Source: Roseomonas sp. (GTDB lineage: Bacteria; Pseudomonadota; Alphaproteobacteria; Acetobacterales; Acetobacteraceae). From it: 64,000 nt of DNA. Both the position numbers and the translations under genes were made by a program. Location of the stretch: assembly GCA_020249775.1 (NCBI GenBank), contig JADCFA010000002.1, positions 186,001-250,000 on the forward strand, given 5' to 3'. How positions within the stretch are numbered: position 1 is the first letter of the stretch; each line of letters starts with the position of its first letter. The notes under the pieces are model-generated. The model ran no database searches. It saw only the letters and a program-made list of their open reading frames with translations, and was not told the origin of the DNA. Below are positions 44,255-53,384 of this stretch, piece by piece.

Positions 44255-44550
44255 ATTTCGCTGACAGGCCCGCGCGTGATGGCGGTGAGTTCGGCGTTGT
44301 AAGTACGATAGACAGCCTCAATCCCCGTCACACCTGCCGCGGTCAGCCGTGCGGCATGCTTGGCGTGATAGGCTTCCGCAGCCGCGCGATTGCGGAACAG
44401 ATAAATCCCGCCGGAACGCCCGGCCGCCTTATCCTCGGTCCAAATTTTCCAGATCAAGTCAGGTTCGGCGGCGATGTCTTCCGCCAAAGCGCGCAATGCG
44501 CGGGCCTGTTCTTCCCCGCCAGCTCTCCTGGCGGGGAAGTCGAAGATCAC
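44251..44550 (-). CDS. YdhR-like small monooxygenase-fold protein
   Basis: About 99 residues with an antiparallel alpha/beta dimeric-barrel pattern: IFDFPARRAGGEEQA, PDLIWKIWTEDKAAGRSGGI, YLFRNRAAAEAYHA and AVYRTYNAELTAITRGP. This resembles putative monooxygenases of the YdhR family. I set the start at GTG 44550 just after the FAH hydrolase stop; TTG 44553 is adjacent and longer forms overlap the hydrolase. Its stop overlaps the convergent aldolase stop by four bases. Confidence 0.72.
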   Translation of the reverse strand: MIFDFPARRAGGEEQARALRALAEDIAAEPDLIWKIWTEDKAAGRSGGIYLFRNRAAAEAYHAKHAARLTAAGVTGIEAVYRTYNAELTAITRGPVSEI

Positions 44551-44563
44551 CAAAGTGGCTATA

Positions 44564-45412
44564 TCAGGCGCTGGCGACAAGCTTCTGCGTCTGCTCACCA
44601 AGCCCGGCAATGCCAAGCTTCATGGTCTGGCCGGCCTTCAGGAAGATTGGCGTCGGCTTCTTGCCAAGCCCCACGCCGGGCGGCGTGCCGGTGAAGATCA
44701 CATCACCCGGATTGAGCGTGATGCATTGGCTGACATAGGACACGATCTGCTTCACGCCGAAGATCATGGTCTTGGTGGAACCATTCTGTTCCCGCACGCC
44801 ATCCACATCGCAATACATGGCCAGGTTCTGCGGATCAGGGATTTCATCCTTGGTCACCAGCCAGGGGCCAAGCGGGCCGAAAGTGTCAAACCCTTTGCCC
44901 TTATCCCAGGCGCCGCCGCGTTCTGCCTGCCATTCACGCTCAGACACATCATTGCCAACGGCATAGCCCGCGACATGATCAAGAGCCTGATCTTCCGAGA
45001 CATATTTGGCGCGTGTGCCGATGATGATGCAAAGCTCCACCTCATAATCGGTCTTCACCGATCCGCGCGGGATCACCACGTCATCATTCGGTCCTTGCAG
45101 CGCATTGAGCGATTTCAGAAACACAATCGGTTCCTTCGGGATCGGCGCGCCGGTTTCCGCCGCGTGATCGGCATAGTTCAGCCCGATGCAGATCAGGTTC
45201 TTCATGCCCGTGACGGGCGGGCCCAGCCGCGGATTGCCGGCCACCTTGGGCAGGCTGTTCACATCCACCGCCGCAATCTTCGCGAGTGCAGCAGGGGACA
45301 GCACATCACCCGTAATATCCGGCACAACGCCGGAAAGATCACGAATGGCGCCGGCGGCATCCAGAATGCCCGGCTTTTCCTGGCCCGCGGGGCCGTAACG
45401 CAGCAGCTTCAT
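44564..45412 (-). CDS. Fumarylacetoacetate hydrolase family protein
   Basis: A 282-residue FAH-fold hydrolase. NLICIGLNYADHAAETG begins the catalytic domain; KTDYEVELCIIIG supplies acidic metal ligands, and GDVIFTGTPPGVGLGKKP is the family signature. It closely resembles 2,4-diketo-3-deoxy-L-fuconate or -rhamnonate hydrolases, which split a 2,4-diketo acid into pyruvate and a hydroxy acid. The SDR two genes away fits the preceding oxidation step, supporting a non-phosphorylative deoxy-sugar pathway (inference). Confidence 0.88.
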   Translation of the reverse strand: MKLLRYGPAGQEKPGILDAAGAIRDLSGVVPDITGDVLSPAALAKIAAVDVNSLPKVAGNPRLGPPVTGMKNLICIGLNYADHAAETGAPIPKEPIVFLKSLNALQGPNDDVVIPRGSVKTDYEVELCIIIGTRAKYVSEDQALDHVAGYAVGNDVSEREWQAERGGAWDKGKGFDTFGPLGPWLVTKDEIPDPQNLAMYCDVDGVREQNGSTKTMIFGVKQIVSYVSQCITLNPGDVIFTGTPPGVGLGKKPTPIFLKAGQTMKLGIAGLGEQTQKLVASA

Positions 45413-45423
45413 CTAAGCCTCCT

Positions 45424-45660
45424 TCAATTGGAACGGCGGGCGCGCACATGCCCGAAAAACGCGAGGCCAATGCCGCCAAAGGCCAGCGCCTGAATGCTGT
45501 TCAGCGGCAGCGTCACCGCGCCCGCGGCAAGCAGCAGCGCGATCAGCATGGCAATCGAGCCCAGCATCATATAGGCGGGCATCGCCATATCCTCATTCAT
45601 GCCGGCAAGCACCACGGCACCCATGGCACCCATCATTGGCACGGCAAATTCACTGGCCAT
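45424..45660 (-). CDS. Hypothetical small membrane protein
   Basis: A 78-residue protein with about three hydrophobic stretches (VPMMGAMGAVVLAGM, MMLGSIAMLIALLLAAGAV, IQALAFGGIGLAFFG) and a basic tail VRARRSN. A strong AAGGAGGATGAA ribosome site precedes ATG 45660. It sits between the SDR and FAH hydrolase genes on the same strand, so it belongs to that operon. Its role is unknown. Confidence 0.7.
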   Translation of the reverse strand: MASEFAVPMMGAMGAVVLAGMNEDMAMPAYMMLGSIAMLIALLLAAGAVTLPLNSIQALAFGGIGLAFFGHVRARRSN

Positions 45661-45693
45661 TTCATCCTCCTTCAGGAAAGCGGGCTTGGCTTC

Positions 45694-46443
45694 CTACAAT
45701 GTCCAGCCGCCGTCAATCACAATGGCCTGGCCGGTGACGAAAGCGGCCTCGTCCGAGGCCAGATAAAGCACCAAAGCGGCCATTTCCTCGGCCGTGGCCA
45801 GCCTGCCCATGGCCTGGCGCGCGACAAAGGCAGCGCGGGCAGCCTCCACCGATCCAGCGGCGGCGGCATTGGCGGCGATTCGATCATGAAGCGATGGTGT
45901 ATCCACCGTGCCCGGACACAGACAATTGCAGCGAATGCCCTGGGCGACATACTCGGTCGCGATGGATTTCGTGAGGCCCACAACAGCGGCCTTGGTGGTG
46001 CCATACAAGAAGCGATTGGGCGCGCCCTTAATGGATGAACAGGCAGAGGACATGTTCACAATGCTGCCGCCGCCGCGCTCCAGCATGCCCGGGATGAAGG
46101 CTTGCGCCACCTTCCACATGGCGCGCACATTCAGCGCAAAGCCGAAATCCCAATCCTGATCGGTGCAGGTCAGGATGGTGTTCTGGTGCACAAAGCCCGC
46201 GCAATTGAACAGGATATCAACAGGGCCCGCGGATTTAGCGGCTGCGGTGATGGCGGCATCATCCAGCACATCCAACACCGCGGTGGTGATGCCCGGCGCT
46301 TTCAGTGTGGCGAGTAGCGCCGCATCGCGATCCGTCGCCACCACCCGCGCGCCCTCAGCCGCCATGGCAAGCGCGGTGGCGCGGCCAATGCCCTGGCCTG
46401 CCGCGGTGACAAAACAAAGCTTCCCCGCCAATCTGCCCGCCAT
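45694..46443 (-). CDS. SDR oxidoreductase, 2-keto-3-deoxy-L-fuconate dehydrogenase-like
   Basis: A 249-residue short-chain dehydrogenase. The NAD site is TAAGQGIGRATALAMA, NCAGFVH the NAG-like motif, SSACSSIKGAPNRFLYGTTK contains catalytic Ser, Tyr and Lys, and CNCLCPGTVDTPSL is shared with DHRS6/BDH2-like and 2-keto-3-deoxy-L-fuconate dehydrogenases. Together with the FAH-fold hydrolase downstream it fits oxidation of a 2-keto-3-deoxy acid to the 2,4-diketo form. A 3-hydroxybutyrate dehydrogenase role is an alternative given phaC next door. Confidence 0.85.
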   Translation of the reverse strand: MAGRLAGKLCFVTAAGQGIGRATALAMAAEGARVVATDRDAALLATLKAPGITTAVLDVLDDAAITAAAKSAGPVDILFNCAGFVHQNTILTCTDQDWDFGFALNVRAMWKVAQAFIPGMLERGGGSIVNMSSACSSIKGAPNRFLYGTTKAAVVGLTKSIATEYVAQGIRCNCLCPGTVDTPSLHDRIAANAAAAGSVEAARAAFVARQAMGRLATAEEMAALVLYLASDEAAFVTGQAIVIDGGWTL

Positions 46444-46483
46444 GATGTGTTTCCTTCCCTTGGCCGCGCTGATGTCGCGCGTT

Positions 46484-48265
46484 TCAATCCTGCGCCATGA
46501 CTTTCACATAGCTACCCGGCGCATCTTCAATGGCGTTTTTCGGCTGGCGCGCAGGCACTTGCGCGGGGTCCTGGCCGGTCACCCAGCGCTGCCAATCCGG
46601 CCACCAGGAACCGGCCAATTCCGTTGACCCCGCCAACCAGGTTTCCGGATCTGATGGAAGGTCCGTATTCACCCAATGGCTGTATTTGCCCGCATCCGGC
46701 GGATTGACCACGCCCGCAATGTGGCCGGATGCTGCCAGCACAAAACGGATATCACCTGCATAGGTTTGCGTCGCGCGATAGGTGGAAGCCCAGGGCGCGA
46801 TATGATCTTCCCGTGTTGAGAGAATATAGGTCGGCAGCTTGATCTTGCGCAGGTCAAGCTTGACGCCGAGCAATTCAATCCCGCCCGGCTTGATCAGATC
46901 ATTCTGCTGATACATGCGGCGCAGATAGAAGGAATGCATCCGCGCCGGCATGCGCGTTGAATCATCATTCCAGTAGAGCAAATCAAACGGGAAGGGGTCC
47001 TGCCCCAGCAGGTAGTTATTCACCACGAAGGACCAGATCAGATCATTGGCGCGCAGCATATTGAAGGTGGTCGCCATTTCACGGCCTTCCAGGAAGCCGC
47101 GCTTTTGCATCTTGGCTTCCAAAGCCTTCAATTGTTCCTCGTCAATGAAAACGCCAAGTTCCCCCGCTTCGGCAAAATCCACCATTGTCGTGAAGAAGGT
47201 CGCGCATTTGATTCGCGTATCCTTCTTGACCGCCATATGCGCAAGGGTCGCCGAAAGCAGCGTGCCACCCAGGCAATAGCCAATCGCATTCACCGCCTTC
47301 TCGCCAGTCGCTTTTTCAATCGCATCCAGCGCGGCATAGGGGCCTTCCAGCATGTAATCCTCGAACCCCTTTTCGGCGAGGCGCGCATCCGGATTGACCC
47401 AGGAAACCACGAAAACCGTATGCCCCTGATCCACCGCCCAGCGGATGAAGGAATTTTTGGGACGCAGATCGAGGATATAATATTTGTTGATCCAGGGCGG
47501 CAGGATCAGCAGTGGCCGCTTCAGCACCTTTTCAGTGGTGGGCGTATATTGGATCAACTGCATCAGATCATTCTGATAGACAATCTTGCCCGGCGTGACG
47601 GCGATATTCTCACCCACCTTGAACTTGCTTTCATCCGTCATGCGAATGCGCAAATTGCCCTGGCCACGTTCAAGGTCGGTCAGAAGGTTTGAAAGCCCCT
47701 TCAGCAGATTCTCGCCACCTGTCTCAGCCGTGCGGCGCAGCACCTCCGGATTGGTCATGACGAAATTCGTGGGGCTCATCGCATCCACAAACTGGCGAGT
47801 GTAGAAATCCACCTTCTGCGCGGTTTTTTCATCCATGCCCTCAGCATCATGCACCAGACCCTGCATGTAGCGGGCCGAGAGCAGATAGCTCTGCCGAATG
47901 AAGTCAAACACTTCATTGTCGCGCCAGGCGTCATCCTTGAAGCGCTTATCCTTCTGGTCTTCCGCAATGACCGCCGGCGCGGGTTCGCCCATCATGCGCC
48001 GCGCCGTATGCTGCCACAGCGTCAGATAATCCTGCCAAAAGCCGATCTGCGCCTGCATCAGCTTGGCCGGATTGGCCATCAGGCGCGTGGTCATATCCAG
48101 GAAGGCATTGCCAATATGCATCGGGTCGGCCTCGCCAGGGGTATCGGCCTGGCGCTTCAGGAAATCGGCCACAATGCGCTGGCTGCGCTCCGCCACATCG
48201 GACATGGTGCGGCTGACCAGCGCCGGATCGGGCAGCCGGAAAGAGGCGTTGTCGCTTTCGGCCAT
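46484..48265 (-). CDS. phaC: Class I poly(3-hydroxyalkanoate) synthase
   Basis: A 593-residue polymerase that links (R)-3-hydroxyacyl-CoA into PHA granules. The nucleophile box is GYCLGG (NAIGYCLGGTLL), the Asp is in STREDHIAPWAS and the His in ASGHIAGVVNPP. The N-terminal PhaC domain (VAERSQRIVADFLKRQ, WQDYLTLWQHTARRM) and the single-subunit length are class I. ATG 48265 with AGGAAG upstream is preferred to GTG 48280. No phaA, phaB or phasin gene is adjacent. Confidence 0.95.
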   Translation of the reverse strand: MAESDNASFRLPDPALVSRTMSDVAERSQRIVADFLKRQADTPGEADPMHIGNAFLDMTTRLMANPAKLMQAQIGFWQDYLTLWQHTARRMMGEPAPAVIAEDQKDKRFKDDAWRDNEVFDFIRQSYLLSARYMQGLVHDAEGMDEKTAQKVDFYTRQFVDAMSPTNFVMTNPEVLRRTAETGGENLLKGLSNLLTDLERGQGNLRIRMTDESKFKVGENIAVTPGKIVYQNDLMQLIQYTPTTEKVLKRPLLILPPWINKYYILDLRPKNSFIRWAVDQGHTVFVVSWVNPDARLAEKGFEDYMLEGPYAALDAIEKATGEKAVNAIGYCLGGTLLSATLAHMAVKKDTRIKCATFFTTMVDFAEAGELGVFIDEEQLKALEAKMQKRGFLEGREMATTFNMLRANDLIWSFVVNNYLLGQDPFPFDLLYWNDDSTRMPARMHSFYLRRMYQQNDLIKPGGIELLGVKLDLRKIKLPTYILSTREDHIAPWASTYRATQTYAGDIRFVLAASGHIAGVVNPPDAGKYSHWVNTDLPSDPETWLAGSTELAGSWWPDWQRWVTGQDPAQVPARQPKNAIEDAPGSYVKVMAQD

Positions 48266-48344
48266 GGCAGACTTCCTCACAAGTTTCTTCCGGACGCTTC
48301 GCGCCGCGCCCGTTTCAGGCTAACCCGCTTCTAGGCAGGGGCGC

Positions 48345-48944
48345 ATGAGCGAGCATCGAGAGACATCAGGGACCAGACTGCAACCTAAGTGGCGAAGCAG
48401 GGCCAATCAAGCGCAGCTTTGCGCGCTGCTGGGGCTGATGCTCGCCGGCTGCCAGACCGAGCCGGGCCAGGCGGTGGCGAAATTCTGGGACCGCGCCTGG
48501 GGCCCGGCCACTGAAGGCCGCCCCGCGCCCCCAGGCGCCGATGCCCCCTTTCCGAATCTCGGCACCGTGCCGCCCCGGCCGGAAACGCCGGATATGGCAG
48601 CGCGCGAAGCCTTGGCAGCGCGCTTGGTGCAGCAACGGGAAGCAAGCCGCGAACCCCTTGGCACCCTGCCTGGGGCTGCCCCGCGGGGTGCCCCGCCGCC
48701 ACCCGCCTTGGCGCCGGCTTTGGCCGGTATGGCCATTCCGGCCCCGACCATTGCCGCACCGGCCTCACCTGCCCCGCCAAATGTGCCGCAACCGGCCGCC
48801 CCGGCGCCCGCAGCCTTGCCCGAACCCTTAGGCATTCCTGCCCCGCCGGTCATTGCCCCCGCCGGCATCCCGGCCCCGCCGATGCTGGCACCCTCAGCCC
48901 CGCCACCGCCACCCGTTTTGCGCGATGCGCCTCGCCGGCCGTGA
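48345..48944 (+). CDS. Proline/alanine-rich putative lipoprotein
   Basis: A 199-residue protein with a lipobox LMLAGC near residue 36 that would be lipidated, after an unusually long polar N-terminus. The C-terminal half is low-complexity, dominated by Pro and Ala (for example PAPPVIAPAGIPAPP), suggesting an extended periplasmic linker. ATG 48345 is used; a later start nearer the lipobox, such as a TTG, is possible. No function recognised. Confidence 0.6.
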   Translation: MSEHRETSGTRLQPKWRSRANQAQLCALLGLMLAGCQTEPGQAVAKFWDRAWGPATEGRPAPPGADAPFPNLGTVPPRPETPDMAAREALAARLVQQREASREPLGTLPGAAPRGAPPPPALAPALAGMAIPAPTIAAPASPAPPNVPQPAAPAPAALPEPLGIPAPPVIAPAGIPAPPMLAPSAPPPPPVLRDAPRRP

Positions 48945-48989
48945 CGGGCTGGTCTATAAGCACGGCCCGAAAACATCGAGACTGAAGCC

Positions 48990-50210
48990 ATGACCGAGGA
49001 TTTCCACCGTATCCGGCGCCTGCCACCCTATGTCTTTGCCGAGGTGAATGCCGCCAAGGCCAAGGCGCGCGCGGCGGCTGAGGATATTGTTGACCTTGGC
49101 ATGGGCAATCCCGATACGCCGACACCGCCGCATATTGTCGCGAAGCTGATCGAAGCGGTGCAGGACCCGCGCACGCATCGCTATTCCATGTCCAAGGGCA
49201 TTCCGGGGCTGCGCAAGGCGCTGGCTGCCTATTACGACCGGCGCTTTGGCGTGAAGTTGGATCCGGAAACCGAAGTGGTGGCGACCCTTGGTTCGAAGGA
49301 AGGCTTGGCGAATTTGGCGCAGGCCATCTCAAGCCCGGGCGATACCATTCTGGTGCCCAATCCTTCCTATCCCATCCATCAATTCGGCTTCATCATCGCC
49401 GGCGCTTCGGTGCGCAGCATCCCCTATACGCCCGATGATGCGATGCTGGCCGCGATTGACCGCGCCGTGCGCCATTCCGTCCCCAAACCAAATGCGGTGA
49501 TTGTGAATTTCCCATCCAACCCTACCGCGCTGACCGCGCCGATTGAATTCTACCGCGAATTGGTGGCTCTCTGCCGTCGGCATGAATTGTTCATCCTGTC
49601 CGATCTTGCCTATGCCGAGCTTTATTTCGGCGACACGCCGCCGCCTTCCGTTTTGGAAGTGGAAGGGGCGAAGGACATCACGGTGGAATTCACCTCCATG
49701 TCGAAAACCTATAATATGCCAGGCTGGCGCATGGGTTTTGCGGCAGGCAATCCGCGCCTGATCGCGGCTTTGGCGCGCGTGAAATCCTATCTGGATTACG
49801 GTGCCTTCACGCCGATCCAGGTGGCGGCGACGGCAGCCTTGAATGGCCCGCAGGATTGCATTGAGGAAATGCGCGTTCTGTACAAGGAACGCCGCGAAGT
49901 GCTGGTGAAGGGCCTGCATGCCGCAGGATGGGATGTGCCGGCGCCCGAGGCTTCCATGTTCCTTTGGGCACCAATCCCTGAGCGTTTCCGGCATTTGGGC
50001 TCGGTTGGGTTTTCCAAGCTGTTGCTGGAAAAGGCGAAGGTCGCGGTGGCACCTGGCCTTGGCTTTGGTGAACATGGCGATGAACATGTGCGCATTGCGC
50101 TGGTGGAAAACAGCCACCGCATTCGTCAGGCTTTGCGTGGCATCAAAACCTTCCTCGGTGGCGATAACGCCGCGCCGCAGGATGCTGCTTCTGACATGGT
50201 GAATGCATGA
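48990..50210 (+). CDS. Class I/II aminotransferase (AlaC / LL-diaminopimelate aminotransferase-like)
   Basis: A 406-residue PLP enzyme. DIVDLGMGNPDTPTPPHIV is the N-terminal substrate block, VNFPSNPTALTAPIEFY and LSDLAYAELYFG the cofactor-contact blocks, and SMSKTYNMPGWRMGFA has the PLP lysine. VRIALVENSHRIRQALRGI ends the fold. Alphaproteobacterial members next to hom are usually annotated as LL-diaminopimelate or alanine aminotransferases; substrate cannot be set from sequence. Its TGA overlaps the hom ATG. Confidence 0.88.
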   Translation: MTEDFHRIRRLPPYVFAEVNAAKAKARAAAEDIVDLGMGNPDTPTPPHIVAKLIEAVQDPRTHRYSMSKGIPGLRKALAAYYDRRFGVKLDPETEVVATLGSKEGLANLAQAISSPGDTILVPNPSYPIHQFGFIIAGASVRSIPYTPDDAMLAAIDRAVRHSVPKPNAVIVNFPSNPTALTAPIEFYRELVALCRRHELFILSDLAYAELYFGDTPPPSVLEVEGAKDITVEFTSMSKTYNMPGWRMGFAAGNPRLIAALARVKSYLDYGAFTPIQVAATAALNGPQDCIEEMRVLYKERREVLVKGLHAAGWDVPAPEASMFLWAPIPERFRHLGSVGFSKLLLEKAKVAVAPGLGFGEHGDEHVRIALVENSHRIRQALRGIKTFLGGDNAAPQDAASDMVNA

Positions 50211-51499
50211 CCCGCCCTCTTGCGATTGCGGTTGCCGGCCTTGGAACGGTTGGCGCCGGCGTGGTGAAATTGCTGCGCGCGAATGCCGATATCATTGCCG
50301 CACGCGCCGGCAGGCCGATTACTATCACCGCCGTTTCCGCGCGCGAACGCAACCGGGATCGCGGCATCAGCCTTTCGGGGCTGCGCTGGTATGAAGACCC
50401 CGTCGCACTTGCGGCCGATCCGCAAGTGGATGTGGTGGTGGAATGCATCGGCGGTTCGGAAGGTCCGGCGCGCGCCTTGGTGCAAGCCGCCATTGCCGCT
50501 GGCAAGCATGTGGTGACGGCGAATAAGGCTTTGCTTGCCGTGCATGGTGCTGCCTTGGCGCAAGCGTCTGAGGCGCGCGGCGTGGCGCTGGCCTTTGAAG
50601 CGGCGGTGGCCGGCGGCATTCCCGCCATCAAGGCTTTGCGCGAAGGCTTGGCCGCCAATCGCATTCAGCGCGTGGCCGGTATTCTGAACGGCACCTGCAA
50701 TTATATCCTGACCGTGATGCGCGAACAAAAGCGCGAATTCGCCGAAGTGCTGGCCGAGGCACAAAAGCTTGGCTATGCCGAAGCCGATCCATCCTTCGAT
50801 ATTGATGGCATTGATGCGGCGCATAAGTTGGCGATCCTCGCCGCACTTGCCTTTGGCCGCCCGGTGGATTTCAGCGCGGTGCATGTGGAAGGCATTCGCG
50901 AAGTCTCCGCACTTGATATCGCGCTGGCCGAGGAACTTGGCTATCGCATCAAGCTTCTTGGCATTGCCCGGCGCGAAGAAGGCGGGATTTCAACGCGCGT
51001 GCATCCCTGCATGGTGCCGATCTCCGCCCCCATCGCGCGGGTGGATGGTGTGTTCAATGCCGTGGTGGCCGAGGGTGATTTCGTTGGCCGCGTGATGATG
51101 GAAGGCCGCGGCGCCGGCGAAGGCCCGACAGCTTCCGCCGTAGTCGCTGATGTGATTGACATTGCGCGCGGGCGCTTCACGCCGGTGTGGGGCGCGGAAG
51201 CCGCTGCGCTGAAGCCCGAGCCTTCCTTCCCGATGGATCGCCATACGGGGGCCTATTACCTCCGCCTGATGGTGGTGGACCGCCCCGGCGTGATTGCTGA
51301 TGTCACGGGCGTTTTGCGCGATCATGCGATCAGCCTGGAATCCATGCTGCAACGTGGCCGCGCGCCTGGTGAGGCCGTGCCCGTGGTGCTGACCACGCAC
51401 GAGACGAGCGAGGCTTCCGTGCGTGCGGCGCTGAAGCGCATTGCGGAGCTGAATACGGTGATGGAAAAGCCGGCCCTGATCAGGATTGAGGCGTTGTAG
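50207..51499 (+). CDS. hom: Homoserine dehydrogenase
   Basis: A 430-residue NAD(P)-dependent enzyme that reduces aspartate semialdehyde to homoserine for Thr, Met and Ile. The nucleotide-binding motif is AVAGLGTVGAGVVKLL, the substrate loop is GGIPAIKALREGLAANRI followed by GILNGTCNYIL, and the catalytic region is EADPSFDIDGIDAAHKL. A C-terminal ACT domain (LMVVDRPGVIADVTGVL) suggests feedback control. Coupled to the aminotransferase; the following 700 bp are mobile-DNA scar. Confidence 0.95.
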   Translation: MTRPLAIAVAGLGTVGAGVVKLLRANADIIAARAGRPITITAVSARERNRDRGISLSGLRWYEDPVALAADPQVDVVVECIGGSEGPARALVQAAIAAGKHVVTANKALLAVHGAALAQASEARGVALAFEAAVAGGIPAIKALREGLAANRIQRVAGILNGTCNYILTVMREQKREFAEVLAEAQKLGYAEADPSFDIDGIDAAHKLAILAALAFGRPVDFSAVHVEGIREVSALDIALAEELGYRIKLLGIARREEGGISTRVHPCMVPISAPIARVDGVFNAVVAEGDFVGRVMMEGRGAGEGPTASAVVADVIDIARGRFTPVWGAEAAALKPEPSFPMDRHTGAYYLRLMVVDRPGVIADVTGVLRDHAISLESMLQRGRAPGEAVPVVLTTHETSEASVRAALKRIAELNTVMEKPALIRIEAL

Positions 51500-51568
51500 G
51501 GGCCATTGGGGCGTTAAGAGACGAAACCCGCTGCCAGAAACAAGCCGGTATAAACAGCGTTACCGAGC

Positions 51569-51936
51569 GGCTTCGTCCTTCATAGCAACAGGGACGACCA
51601 ATGTGTAATCTTTAACTACAAGGAAAGGCTGCTTGTGGCTGGGATTGAGCCTTCAGTCGGCAGTTTCGGCGCGCGCGGCGACAACGCACTCGCCGTGATC
51701 ATCAACGGGCTTTAGAAGACCGAGGTCATTCACCGCCGCGGCCCGTGGCGGAGCTTCGAGGACGTGGAGTTCGCCGCCTTGGAACCGGTAGATTGCTTCA
51801 AAAACAGACGCCTGCTGGAACCAATTGGCTATATTCCGCCCGCGGAAGCCGAGGAACGCAGCTATGCCTCACTGGATCAACGAGCCATGGCAGCGTAACT
51901 CAAGTGAACCAGCCCCTGGCAAAACCCGTCGGTTCA
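51569..51936 (+). mobile_element. IS3-family transposase (OrfB) C-terminal remnant with right end
   Basis: In one frame from about 51569 to the TAA at 51898 the translation reads FVLHSNRDDQC then AGIEPSVGSFG, ARGDNALAVIINGL, a TAG stop, KTEVIHRRGPWRSFE, NRRLLEPIGYIPPAEAEE and LDQRAMAA. These are the conserved C-terminal blocks of IS3-group OrfB integrases. The in-frame TAG (replacing the usual Tyr), the Cys replacing Trp, and loss of everything upstream show it is dead. The right end is probably near 51936 (GGTTCA), where the truncated Bug gene begins. Confidence 0.85.
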
Positions 51937-52187
51937 AGAAGCCCATCCGCTGCTGCTGCCGAAACCTCATTCAACATGATCATGCCGCCCGCACCTGGGC
52001 GATTGACGACGATGATTTGCTGCCCGCCCAGATATTTTTCCAGAAACGGCGCGGCCATGCGCGCGGCAAGGTCAATATTCCCGCCCGGCGTGAAGCCCAC
52101 CATGATCTGGATCGGCCGTTCCTGCGCCTCTGCCCTGATGGCGGGTGCTGCCAGTCCCGCTGCCAGCATTGCGCGCCTGCCGATCAT
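51937..52187 (-). pseudogene. Truncated Bug/TctC substrate-binding protein
   Basis: Only the first about 80 codons of a Bug gene remain: signal peptide MIGRRAMLAAGLAAPAIRAEA, then IQIMVGFTPGGNIDLAARM and VVNRPGAGGMIMLNEVS, ending near AAADGLL where homology stops at the IS3 end. The frame runs on into the IS to a stop at 51902. Full-length relatives are about 320 residues (two intact ones are in this window). ATG 52187 has AAGGGGG upstream. The 3' part is missing from the window. Confidence 0.85.
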
Positions 52188-52307
52188 GCCCAAGCCCCCC
52201 TTGGTGCAACTGAATTACAGCGCGGCCCACGGGCACTGAGCAAGGAAAAAACTTGCGCATTGCTGCGCTTGATCTAACCTTCACCCGTCCCCGCTGTGGA
52301 GGCCACC

Positions 52308-53372
52308 ATGCTGCGCTTCAGCAATTTCCTTTTCCCCGAAAGCCGCGATCCCGCCGGTGATCAGCGCGTGATCGCCGAAAGCATCGCGGAAGCGAAGCTG
52401 TGTGATGAGCTTGGGGTTGAGGTGCTCTGGCTCGCCGAACATCATTTCGATGGCAATTGCGCCTATGTGGACCCGGTGACTTTCGCCGCTGCCGTGCTTT
52501 CAGCAACCAAACGGATCAAGGTGGGCTTTGCGGTGGCACAAGTTTCGCTGCATCACCCGATGCGGCTCGCGGAGCAGATGTCGCTTTTGGATAATCTTTC
52601 CGGCGGGCGCGTGATTGTTGGGCTTGGGCGCGGCACGGCCTATAACGTCTATGAATACCAGGGCTATGGCATTCCGGCTGAAGAAGCTTTGGAACGCTAT
52701 GAGGAAGCCGAGGGCATTATGCTCAAGGCCTGGACCAGCCCGGATGGCTTTCAGCACAAGGGGAAGTTCTGGGATTTGAATGTGCCTCGGTTGCGCCCGG
52801 AACCTTTCACCAAGCCGCATCCTTATGTGATCCGCGCCGCATCATCAGAAGATGGCGCGCTGCGTCTGGCGCGGCGTGGCCTGCCCTTCCTGATGAATGT
52901 GCAATCGCTGGAGGTGACGCAAAAGCGGCTGGTGGCCTATCGCGCCACGCTGGCGGAAGCAGGGTTTGACGCTGCGCATATCGCGCATTGCCTTGATGAA
53001 AGCTGGGTCTGGCGCAATGTGGTGGTGGCAGAAACGGATGAGGAAGCGCGCCGCATCGCCATCCCCGCCTTTGAGGCGATGCAGGCGCAGCGCAAGGTAA
53101 TGCGGGAGAAGATCTACGCCGAACAAGGCGTGATCATGAAAAAGGAAACCGCGCCGCCTGCGCGCACCAATCCCGAACATGCGCTGATCTGCGGTGCGCC
53201 CGCGACTGTCGCCGCGCGTATGGCGGAGATTGAAGCAACCGGCGTTGGTGGCGTGATCTGTTCCTTCCGCCTTGGGCCGATGAGTGCCGAGGTGACCAAC
53301 AACTCCATCCGGCTTTTCATGGAACAGGTGGCGCCGCGCTTCGCCGGCCCCATGCGCCAAGCGGCGGAATAG
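52308..53372 (+). CDS. LLM-class flavin-dependent oxidoreductase (luciferase-like)
   Basis: A 354-residue TIM-barrel flavin monooxygenase. It starts MLRFSNFLFPESRDP, with WLAEHHFDGNCAYVDP the family AEHH motif, RIKVGFAVAQVSLHHPMRLA and LSGGRVIVGLGRGTA the flavin-contact blocks. Reduced FMN comes from a separate reductase. The substrate is unknown. ATG 52308 is used; a GTG at 52296 would add four residues. First gene of an oxidoreductase trio with an SDR and a hydroxyacid dehydrogenase. Confidence 0.88.
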   Translation: MLRFSNFLFPESRDPAGDQRVIAESIAEAKLCDELGVEVLWLAEHHFDGNCAYVDPVTFAAAVLSATKRIKVGFAVAQVSLHHPMRLAEQMSLLDNLSGGRVIVGLGRGTAYNVYEYQGYGIPAEEALERYEEAEGIMLKAWTSPDGFQHKGKFWDLNVPRLRPEPFTKPHPYVIRAASSEDGALRLARRGLPFLMNVQSLEVTQKRLVAYRATLAEAGFDAAHIAHCLDESWVWRNVVVAETDEEARRIAIPAFEAMQAQRKVMREKIYAEQGVIMKKETAPPARTNPEHALICGAPATVAARMAEIEATGVGGVICSFRLGPMSAEVTNNSIRLFMEQVAPRFAGPMRQAAE

Positions 53373-53384
53373 GCGCGCGAACAT

